Part shown: in pieces, positions 1-4,826 of the stretch | How the letters are laid out: each line of letters starts with the position of its first letter | Position numbering within the stretch: position 1 is the first letter of the stretch | NCBI GenBank assembly: GCA_016866895.1 | Contig: VGKX01000044.1 | Coordinates: 1-7,610, forward strand | Direction of reading: 5' to 3' | DNA length: 7,610 nucleotides | Source: Candidatus Parvarchaeota archaeon | GTDB lineage: Archaea; Micrarchaeota; Micrarchaeia; Anstonellales; VGKX01 | Notes under the pieces: generated by a model | Database searches by the model: none | What the model saw: the letters and a program-made list of their open reading frames with translations, nothing else | What the model was told of the DNA's origin: nothing | Position numbers and translations under genes: made by a program

Positions 1-73
1 CAACGGCTGGGTGCAATGATATAGTTACGATGGCTTTGTATTTAATACTATCATAAGACACTTTTTGCAACAT
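1..73 (-). CDS. 5' end of a leftward gene, possibly PurS (FGAM synthase small subunit), partial
   Basis: An open frame runs off the left edge without a stop. From the ATG at 73 it encodes 24 residues, including SIKYKAIVTISLHPAV. PurS is the small subunit of phosphoribosylformylglycinamidine synthase in purine synthesis. Its N-terminal strand typically reads like YKAxVxIxLxPGVxDPQG, and the visible stretch fits that start. The diagnostic DPQG lies outside the window, so this is a resemblance over one strand only. A TATA-like box on the minus strand (129-121) would put transcription start near 99, leaving a leader of about 26 nt before this ATG. Alternative starts are ATG at 103, which is probably too close to the TATA box, and GTG at 61. 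It diverges from the 89-aa membrane protein gene. No shine-Dalgarno sequence is evident. Confidence 0.4.
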   Translation of the reverse strand, partial: MLQKVSYDSIKYKAIVTISLHPAV

Positions 74-118
74 AAGCCTAGCTGTCCTGGAGCTTGTTCG
101 CATTGTAGTTCACAGGTT

Positions 119-130
119 AGTTTATATTTT
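119..130. promoter_or_regulatory. TATA-like element, possibly shared by two divergent genes
   Basis: The sequence GTTTATATTTTT lies with its centre about 26 nt upstream of the ATG at 151. That is the classic archaeal TATA-to-start distance and predicts a leaderless rightward transcript. Read on the other strand it gives AAATATAAAC, placed suitably for the leftward partial gene starting at 73. No other TATA candidate lies in the short divergent gap. Confidence 0.55.
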
Positions 131-150
131 TCCTAGTTTGAAACCAATCC

Positions 151-420
151 ATGGCAAGAGCCACTGGAATTGAAAAAAGGCTAGGGTTGATAGAGGCGCG
201 CAACAGAAGTGTTGAGATTGACAAAAAATGGGAAACGAGCCTGACACGAAGGGGTTTTCTTGCAGCCTTCACATATATCGCCATAGGGGTTTACTTCCAG
301 GCAATCGGGATTGCACAGCCGTGGCAAAATGCATTGGTTCCAGCTGCGGCATTCATGCTGACAAGCCTGACACTGCCGATTATAAAAAATCTTTGGCTCA
401 AATATTTCTATAATGGATGA
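151..420 (+). CDS. Conserved small two-helix membrane protein, 89 aa
   Basis: The function is unknown. Residues 1-34 are charged and soluble, with the stretch IEARNRSVEIDKKWETS followed by TRR. Two hydrophobic segments follow at about 36-54 and 59-78, separated by a short loop containing QPWQNALVP. The C-terminus is short and basic. From memory, small proteins with the same plan (EARN...VExDKxWETSxTRR, a helix, PWxNALVP, a helix ending in LPxxKxLW) recur in DPANN archaea and candidate-phyla bacteria without assigned function; I cannot check that here. The positively charged segment before helix 1 suggests the N-terminus faces the cytoplasm, and two helices would return the C-terminus to the same side. 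The ATG sits about 26 nt after a TATA box centre, so the mRNA is probably leaderless. It is followed by the zinc-module gene after 86 nt. Confidence 0.85.
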   Translation: MARATGIEKRLGLIEARNRSVEIDKKWETSLTRRGFLAAFTYIAIGVYFQAIGIAQPWQNALVPAAAFMLTSLTLPIIKNLWLKYFYNG

Positions 421-442
421 GCGGCGACTTGGGATTTTGGGG

Positions 443-450
443 ATTTAAAG
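443..450 (+). promoter_or_regulatory. Weak TATA-like box before the zinc-module gene
   Basis: ATTTAAAG lies in the gap between the 89-aa gene and the zinc-module gene. Its predicted start of transcription near 473 leaves a leader of about 34 nt before the ATG at 507. The match is weak, and the downstream gene could instead be cotranscribed with the membrane-protein gene. Confidence 0.3.
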
Positions 451-506
451 GCACTGCTATGGCGCGATTTGCATCCTAGCTTGCCTCATCTTTGCGGATT
501 GGTTAT

Positions 507-1391
507 ATGGGCGAGTGTTCATCATGCGGCGAAAACGTGGCGGAGTACGAGTTGAACTACCAAAACGGCATGCCGGTTTGCACAAGCTGCCTGACTTGCG
601 GCTCAAGCACAAATGACAAGCCCTGCAGCAGGTGCGGCGTCAACGTTCCAGTATATGAGCTTAAGATGCACAAAAGCCGTGCTTATTGCAACTATTGCAT
701 AATGGATTTGCTTGGGGAAGAGGAGGCGCAGGACAAGAAGCTTGAAGCTCCAACCTTTCCTGACGGGTTGCCCTTGGAAAAAAATGCGAGTGAGCTTGAA
801 GAAAAAAAGAACGATGGTGGAGGGTTGCTGTCAGGTGGGCAGCCAGGGTCGGCTGGACGCGAACAGGGGCCCGGGGCTACAGTGAAGCTATTTGAAAAAA
901 GCGCTCAGAGGATTTCTTCAAACAGCCAAGGCGAGCAGAAAGGCGGGGGCTTGTTGCTTGGTTTTGTCAGCAGGGTGACAAGTGCCGTTGCACTAAAACT
1001 TATGAACAGCACTGAAAAAGGCGGCATGCAGCAAAGCCCCGGAAAAGAATTGGGTGGCCACAAGCCAAACGGCGACCCATTGTGTATTCCAGACGGATAC
1101 CCGATAAGCGCCTGCAGCGGCGAGCTTGGGCAATTTTGCCAGTGCCTTGAGCAGAAAAAAATAGACCAGTTGGAGGCAGGGATAGCCCTTCTTGCATCCG
1201 TAGATGATGACACTTGCAAGCTTGGCAAGGCCCTCTCAAGGCTTGGAGCGCAAAAGCAGGCAAGGGTTTTGCGCACGCTTTATTTTGCCAACCAGGATGA
1301 TTCCGTGCTAAAGTCCGAAGTGGCAGATAAAAAAACGCTAACTTACGCCCAGGCAGCAAAAATTATTACTGCCATCAAAGAGCAGGAATAG
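507..1391 (+). CDS. Protein with two tandem four-cysteine zinc modules and a helical C-terminus
   Basis: The function is unknown. The N-terminal 64 residues hold two matching modules: Cys4-x2-Cys7 with Cys25-x2-Cys28, and Cys40-x2-Cys43 with Cys61-x2-Cys64. Each has exactly 17 residues between the cysteine pairs, a Gly after the first pair, and a following NVxxYEL motif, so this is an internal duplication with a 36-residue period. Such paired CxxC modules normally bind one zinc each. A long, low-complexity Gly/Ser/Gln/Lys linker spans roughly 72-185. The C-terminal third (about 190-294) has five further cysteines and looks mostly helical, with a charged end. I chose the ATG at 507 because it opens three residues before the first zinc ligand; a TTG at 492 is in frame but adds only five residues. 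There is no clear Shine-Dalgarno sequence. Possible roles include nucleic-acid or protein binding, but nothing here decides between them. Confidence 0.8.
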   Translation: MGECSSCGENVAEYELNYQNGMPVCTSCLTCGSSTNDKPCSRCGVNVPVYELKMHKSRAYCNYCIMDLLGEEEAQDKKLEAPTFPDGLPLEKNASELEEKKNDGGGLLSGGQPGSAGREQGPGATVKLFEKSAQRISSNSQGEQKGGGLLLGFVSRVTSAVALKLMNSTEKGGMQQSPGKELGGHKPNGDPLCIPDGYPISACSGELGQFCQCLEQKKIDQLEAGIALLASVDDDTCKLGKALSRLGAQKQARVLRTLYFANQDDSVLKSEVADKKTLTYAQAAKIITAIKEQE

Positions 1392-1392
1392 A

Positions 1393-1410
1393 GAAAATCC
1401 GCAAAGCGGA
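1393..1410 (-). terminator. Hairpin plus U-run between convergent genes
   Basis: TCCGC-AAA-GCGGA (1398-1410) forms a 5-bp stem with a 3-nt loop. Read leftward, it is followed by TTTTCTC, resembling a terminator for the ACT-domain gene that stops at 1437. A second, overlapping palindrome, GGAAT-GCCTT-ATTCC (1408-1422), could form an alternative hairpin. It lies just after the rightward zinc-module gene stop at 1391, so it may serve both convergent transcripts. Confidence 0.4.
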
Positions 1411-1436
1411 ATGCCTTATTCCCAAGACTGGTTTTC

Positions 1437-1955
1437 TTACCTGATGCTTATTGAGTTTGCAACAGGCAGGCTTCTAAGAAGGTTGATGAGCTTGCCTGAA
1501 AGCCTGCCTTCAACAATGATTGTAAGCACAGGGTCTGGAAACAGGTCTGGGTCGTCTGCAAGTATCTGCCTTATTTTCACCTTGTTGTCTGCAAGCACCT
1601 TTGTTACCTGCGCAACAGTTCCCGAGACGTGCGGGTCAGCCTGTATGACAATCACATCATGGCCCATGCCTTTTGCAGCCCTGACAACAAAAGCCCTGGG
1701 CTCAAGTGCCCCAAAAATCTTCAAAAGCGCGGAGTTGGCGGCAATTTCCTTTGCAGTTTCAATTATTACCCGCCTGTCAATGCCAAGGCCGCGGCCGAAT
1801 TTTGCCGGTGCAAGCTCTATCGGGCCGCAATAAACCCTTCCTTGAGGGTCAACGCTTAAGCCAAAACGAAGCATTGTTTCAACAGCTTTTTGTTTGGCCC
1901 TCTGGCCTTTGAAAAACTCATTTATTTCCTCAAGCATAGGGCAAGTTATATTCAT
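1437..1955 (-). CDS. ACT-domain regulator of amino acid metabolism (COG2150-like)
   Basis: Predicted cytoplasmic ligand-responsive regulator of about 172 aa. The N-terminal half (MLEEINEFF, then VYCGPIEL and GRGLGIDRRVIIETAKEI) matches the helix-turn-helix-like region of archaeal proteins annotated as predicted regulator of amino acid metabolism containing an ACT domain. The C-terminal half, from about FVVRAAKGMGHDVIVIQ to LLRSLPVANSISI, has the alternating strand/helix pattern of an ACT domain, a fold that usually binds amino acids. The specific ligand and target genes are not known from sequence. Start choice is uncertain: ATG at 1955 gives a leader of about 30 nt from the TATA box, while ATG at 1937 matches the usual family start (M-x-EI-x-EFF). 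A TTG at 1985 would lie at the predicted transcription start. No Shine-Dalgarno sequence is visible. It follows TFB in the same direction but has its own promoter. Confidence 0.85.
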   Translation of the reverse strand: MNITCPMLEEINEFFKGQRAKQKAVETMLRFGLSVDPQGRVYCGPIELAPAKFGRGLGIDRRVIIETAKEIAANSALLKIFGALEPRAFVVRAAKGMGHDVIVIQADPHVSGTVAQVTKVLADNKVKIRQILADDPDLFPDPVLTIIVEGRLSGKLINLLRSLPVANSISIR

Positions 1956-1998
1956 TAAGGTATAAAATTGCTTGTCACTGTACAAAAAATAAATAGAT

Positions 1999-2014
1999 TA
2001 AATAAAATATATAG
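1999..2014 (-). promoter_or_regulatory. TATA box for the ACT-domain gene
   Basis: On the minus strand this reads CTATATATTTTATTTA. Transcription would start near 1985, about 30 nt before ATG 1955. The element is A/T-only for most of its length and is nearly as good a TATA box on the plus strand, where it would start transcription near 2035. Confidence 0.5.
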
Positions 2015-2068
2015 AAGCGGCTGGAGGCTTGGTATGGAGCTGCAAAAAACAGAAAGACAAAAACAGGT

Positions 2069-2094
2069 GGAAAAAAAAGCAAAATAAAAAAATT
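2069..2094 (-). terminator. T-rich terminator downstream of TFB
   Basis: Read leftward, this stretch contains three T-runs of seven, four and eight residues beginning about 35 nt after the TFB stop at 2129. Archaeal intrinsic termination commonly uses such oligo-T tracts without a required hairpin. Confidence 0.6.
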
Positions 2095-2128
2095 CGGGAG
2101 AGGGCAGGAGGGCTAAAGTAGCATTTGC

Positions 2129-3037
2129 CTAAAGTGCGACTTTGAGCCCAAGCTCCTTTTTCAGCTCCCTGTAGCGGTTTCTAATTGTCACCTCAGTCAC
2201 GCCTGCAACGTCGGCAACCTCCTTTTGCGTGCGCCTCTCGGAGTACATCGCACTTGCAATGTAGACTGCGGCTGCCGCAACACCTGTTGGGCCCCTGCCT
2301 GAAATAAGCCCTTTTCCAACGGCCTTTTTCAGAAGCTGTATCGCCTTTTCCTGCACCTGGCCGGAAAGTTTTAGCGCCGCGGTGAACTTTGGCACATATT
2401 GGGATGGGTCTGTGAGGGGCACTTCTATGTCAAGCTCCCTTCTTACAAACCTGTAAGCCCTGCCAATCTCCTTTTTCTCAATTCCTGAAACCCTGGAGAT
2501 TTCATCAAGGGTCCTTGGAACCCCCTGCACCCTGCAGGTGGCATAGATGACCGCAGATACAACAGCCTCGATTAGCCTGCCCCGTATTAGCTCGGCCTTA
2601 ATGCATTTTCTGTAAAGAAGTGCTGCAGATTCGCGTATCGAGTCTGGCAAGCCTAGGTAGGAGGCTATCCTGTCAAGCTCAGAGAGGGCAATTGCAAGGT
2701 TGCGCTCCATTGAGGATGCTATTGAAGCCCTCTTGTGCCATTTTCTCATCCTGTATAGCTGCGCCTGTTTTTTTGGCGAAATCTTCGCGCCGCGAATGTC
2801 GCGGTTGTACTGGTCGATTTCAGTGACAAGGCCCTTGTTTGGCCTCATGAATTTTATCGGAGCGCCGCCCCTTGCGCGCTTTTCGCGCTGCTCCACGTCA
2901 AACGCACGCCACTCAGGGCCTGCGTCAGCAATGTTCTCGGCAACAATAAGGCCGCAGTTAGAGCATGCAAGCTCGCCTTTTTCATAGTCGCGCGTCAGAT
3001 TCCTGTTTCCGCATTCCGGGCATTTTGCATCAGACAT
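2129..3037 (-). CDS. tfb: Transcription initiation factor B (TFB, archaeal TFIIB)
   Basis: A 302-residue general transcription factor that recognises the TBP-TATA complex and BRE, and recruits RNA polymerase. The N-terminal zinc ribbon has Cys6, Cys9, Cys25 and Cys28 (CPECG...CSNCG). The B-reader/linker region follows with GPEWRAFDVEQREKRARGG at about 40-58. Two cyclin-like repeats fill about 100-195 and 200-298, with typical TFB stretches ALSELDRIASYLGLP, RTLDEISRVSGIEKKEIGR and SGRGPTGVAAAAVYIAS. The last helix-turn-helix, RTQKEVADVAGVTEVTIRNR, is the BRE-reading part. Length and domain order are normal. The start is ATG 3037, because GGGAGGT sits six bases upstream; an in-frame TTG at 3058 would place that Shine-Dalgarno sequence inside the gene. 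It is downstream of gene A but has its own promoter with a leader of about 83 nt. Confidence 0.97.
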   Translation of the reverse strand: MSDAKCPECGNRNLTRDYEKGELACSNCGLIVAENIADAGPEWRAFDVEQREKRARGGAPIKFMRPNKGLVTEIDQYNRDIRGAKISPKKQAQLYRMRKWHKRASIASSMERNLAIALSELDRIASYLGLPDSIRESAALLYRKCIKAELIRGRLIEAVVSAVIYATCRVQGVPRTLDEISRVSGIEKKEIGRAYRFVRRELDIEVPLTDPSQYVPKFTAALKLSGQVQEKAIQLLKKAVGKGLISGRGPTGVAAAAVYIASAMYSERRTQKEVADVAGVTEVTIRNRYRELKKELGLKVAL

Positions 3038-3043
3038 GAGATT

Positions 3044-3050
3044 ACCTCCC
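3044..3050 (-). promoter_or_regulatory. Strong Shine-Dalgarno site fixing the TFB start
   Basis: The minus strand reads GGGAGGTAATCTCATG, placing GGAGGT six nucleotides before ATG 3037. It is the clearest ribosome binding site in the window; most other genes here lack one, consistent with short or absent leaders elsewhere and a long leader for TFB. Confidence 0.85.
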
Positions 3051-3102
3051 CTAATCAAAAATCAGCTTCGTGTTTTGGTTTTCCAAAAAAAGCATAACTA
3101 TT

Positions 3103-3118
3103 AAAGCCTATTGGCTTT
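3103..3118. repeat. Inverted repeat at the predicted TFB transcription start
   Basis: AAAGCC-TATT-GGCTTT forms a perfect palindrome, extendable by one base pair to TAAAGCC/GGCTTTA (3102-3119). It lies about 28-45 nt beyond the TATA centre, so it would form a hairpin at the very 5' end of the TFB mRNA or act as a DNA operator over the start site. Further AAAGCC/GGCTTT half-sites occur at 3173-3178 and 3205-3210. Confidence 0.55.
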
Positions 3119-3141
3119 AGCATTATTTTAGTGCAGCGCGC

Positions 3142-3154
3142 CTTTATAAATATT
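3142..3154 (-). promoter_or_regulatory. TATA box of the TFB gene
   Basis: On the minus strand AAATATTTATAAAG gives a good archaeal TATA box preceded by CCA. Transcription would start near 3120, leaving a leader of about 83 nt that contains the hairpin and the Shine-Dalgarno site. The plus-strand reading TTTATAAATA is also TATA-like, but no rightward gene follows. Confidence 0.6.
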
Positions 3155-3218
3155 TGGTTTACTTAGAAAGTAAAAGCCAACACACAAAGCAGTGCATTTT
3201 TCAAGGCTTTCTCAATGT

Positions 3219-4637
3219 CTACTCAACTTGTACTAGAGCATCAAGATTTGAAGCCTTTGTTTCAAGCACATCCCACAGGGGAAGTTTTGAGGCAATAGGG
3301 GAGTCCCCGTGCTTTTCTTGCCCACTAGGCCCGGTTGAATAATATTCAGAAAGGCGCCAATAGGCCTTTGCCATTTTATCTCTTAGTTCCATGCACTTTG
3401 AGTTAAACCCAGCCTCGCAGCTTGCCTTGAGCCTGCTGTAGTCTGACTCAAGCTCCTCGCGCTTTTTCCTAAGTTTCGCATCCTCCTTTTCAAGCATGGA
3501 TGCCTGTTTGAGTGGCAGCCGAATTTTCAGCCTCGTGTTGCGCCACCTTGAGGCAAGCCTGAAGGTTAAAAATGAAAGCGCGCTTGCAACAGAAGCACAG
3601 ACAGCCCCAAGGCCGAGAAATTCCGGTGGTATGTCCCTGACAATCGGGATGCTTTGCAGCGCGTCCTTCACCCACTTGCCAACCAAGGCCAGGGCAGTGC
3701 CGACAGTTGTGCTTCCGATTGCTTTTTTGAGAAACTTGATGTCCGGCAGGATTGGCCTTTCGATTTTTTTTGCTGCAACCTGCCCAAGACTTTCTATGTG
3801 CTGCCTGATGGCTTGTTTTTTTTCCTCGTTGTCAGCCTCAAGCTGCGCAAGCAGGGATTTTTTATTTGCGTCAAACTCAGCAAAGCGTGCCGCAAGGTCA
3901 AGCTGCGCCTTGACCATTTCAGATGCAAAATATTCCGCAGCCTTCTTTACTGCCTTTATGAACCTGCCATGCACTGCATGATTTCCAATAAGCCCGAGAT
4001 TGGCGGAAAATATCGGCTCAACAAACGCGGTCCCGTAGGCCTTGACACTTGATGCGAATTTCAAATCCCCCGGCTTGAGCTTTGCAAGCCTTCTCAGATA
4101 GAGATACTCCAGGTAACTTAACGCACCATCAAGGCTTATTGGCGGGATAAAAACCGCATCTGAATGCAGTTCTTGGAAAACAACCTGCTTGCGCCTTGGG
4201 GCAACAGAATTGGTTTTCTCAACTGACACTGGGTTGGACGAGGCGCCGTTTGTTATCTGTGCAAAGCCATTTTCTTTATGTGCAAAGCCATTGCCATTGT
4301 TCTTTGATTTGCCATTGCCATTATTCGATGCTCCAGCCTGGAATGTGGGCTTTTGGCCGGGATAAGACACTTTAGGGATTTGAGAATCTGCAGCAAAAAC
4401 TTCTTCTTGCCATGCCAAACTTCCAAAGCCGCAAAATTTTCCGGATAATAATGAGACAGGAGACTTTCGGAATTTTTGCAGCCTGCTTATGATTTGGCTT
4501 GCGGCAAGCCCGTCTGAGGGATGGGTGGCACGCATAAATGCGTCTGGGGAAACAGGAGAATTAGAAACTATAGTTTTTCGTTCCGCGACAATGCCTTGCC
4601 TTAACTGCAGTGTACGGAACTGGCTTCCTCCCACCAT
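3219..4637 (-). CDS. Uncharacterised coiled-coil/membrane-hairpin protein A
   Basis: A 472-residue protein I do not recognise. The N-terminal 100 residues are mixed, basic and Ser-rich. An Asn/Gly-rich linker covers about 103-134. A long charged helical region (about 226-294) includes QLEADNEEKKQAIRQHIESL and looks like a coiled coil. A weakly hydrophobic helix follows at 306-321 and a stronger one at 340-361 (LGLGAVCASVASALSFLTF), suggesting a membrane hairpin. A second charged coiled-coil region (about 376-432) and a short polar tail complete it. The layout matches protein B, and both share SIxxV then VCASV. The frame extends upstream to ATG 4745, but that extension overlaps the TATA box and both operators; ATG 4637 is about 34 nt after the predicted transcription start, so I chose it. 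It might be a membrane-anchored scaffold; this is inference from layout alone. Confidence 0.8.
   Translation of the reverse strand: MVGGSQFRTLQLRQGIVAERKTIVSNSPVSPDAFMRATHPSDGLAASQIISRLQKFRKSPVSLLSGKFCGFGSLAWQEEVFAADSQIPKVSYPGQKPTFQAGASNNGNGKSKNNGNGFAHKENGFAQITNGASSNPVSVEKTNSVAPRRKQVVFQELHSDAVFIPPISLDGALSYLEYLYLRRLAKLKPGDLKFASSVKAYGTAFVEPIFSANLGLIGNHAVHGRFIKAVKKAAEYFASEMVKAQLDLAARFAEFDANKKSLLAQLEADNEEKKQAIRQHIESLGQVAAKKIERPILPDIKFLKKAIGSTTVGTALALVGKWVKDALQSIPIVRDIPPEFLGLGAVCASVASALSFLTFRLASRWRNTRLKIRLPLKQASMLEKEDAKLRKKREELESDYSRLKASCEAGFNSKCMELRDKMAKAYWRLSEYYSTGPSGQEKHGDSPIASKLPLWDVLETKASNLDALVQVE
4258..4318. repeat. Short direct repeats inside the Asn/Gly-rich linker of protein A
   Basis: TGTGCAAAGCCATT occurs at 4258-4271 and again at 4279-4292, 21 bp apart, followed by further GCCATT copies. 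On the coding strand these give repeated NGFA and NGNG peptides. The pattern looks like slippage or small tandem duplication in a disordered linker and may vary between strains. Confidence 0.6.
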
Positions 4638-4690
4638 TTGCAAACGCCTTATTCCGTCGGACTGCTTAACGGAAGGTAATTGCACTAGGT

Positions 4691-4706
4691 AGTATATAAA
4701 CCTTCT
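4691..4706 (-). promoter_or_regulatory. TATA box and purine-rich BRE for gene A
   Basis: The minus strand reads AGAAGGTTTATATACT, a purine-rich BRE-like stretch followed by a strong TATA box. Transcription would start near 4669. The same ten bases TTTATATACT form the TATA box of gene B. The element lies inside the longest open frame, which argues against the upstream ATG at 4745. Confidence 0.7.
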
Positions 4707-4715
4707 TTTTCCACC

Positions 4716-4731
4716 TTTGACAACTGTCAAA
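4716..4731. promoter_or_regulatory. Palindromic operator candidate 1 upstream of gene A
   Basis: TTTGACA-AC-TGTCAAA has perfect 7-bp arms around a 2-bp centre. It begins 16 bp upstream of the gene A TATA box and ends about 31 bp upstream, a position suited to an activator or a repressor blocking TFB/TBP access. It matches a second copy at 4739-4752. Confidence 0.65.
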
Positions 4732-4738
4732 TGTGCTC

Positions 4739-4752
4739 TTGACATCTGTCAA
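4739..4752. promoter_or_regulatory. Palindromic operator candidate 2 upstream of gene A
   Basis: TTGACA-TC-TGTCAA has perfect 6-bp arms and the same 2-bp spacing as copy 1. The two centres are 22 bp apart, about two helical turns, so two dimers could bind the same face of DNA. Confidence 0.65.
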
Positions 4753-4780
4753 ACATTTACGCCGCAAGTGGGTTTTCCGA

Positions 4781-4810
4781 GGTGAAAAGAGGGAAAAAAG
4801 TGGGAAAATT
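4781..4810 (-). terminator. Pyrimidine/T-rich terminator downstream of gene B
   Basis: Read leftward, the stretch after the gene B stop at 4827 contains T-runs of four, six and four within a pyrimidine-rich tract. It separates gene B from the operators and promoter of gene A and supports separate transcription of the two genes. Confidence 0.5.
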
Positions 4811-4826
4811 GTAGGAAAGGTCAGGT

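Noticed and set aside
905..1359. Two leftward frames of about 120 codons antisense to the zinc-module gene
   Set aside because: The rightward frame holds the ordered cysteine modules; these have biased composition and no motif.
1411..1833. 140-codon rightward frame antisense to the ACT-domain gene
   Set aside because: The opposite strand encodes a recognisable ACT-domain protein; this frame shows no family features and is Ser/Ala/Thr-rich as expected of a shadow.
3038..3058. In-frame TTG start seven codons upstream of TFB
   Set aside because: It would place the strong GGAGGT site inside the gene; ATG 3037 is correctly spaced from it.
3496..4052. Rightward frames antisense to protein A
   Set aside because: They are Ser/Cys/Leu-rich complements of the charged coiled-coil codons, with no promoter or start signal.
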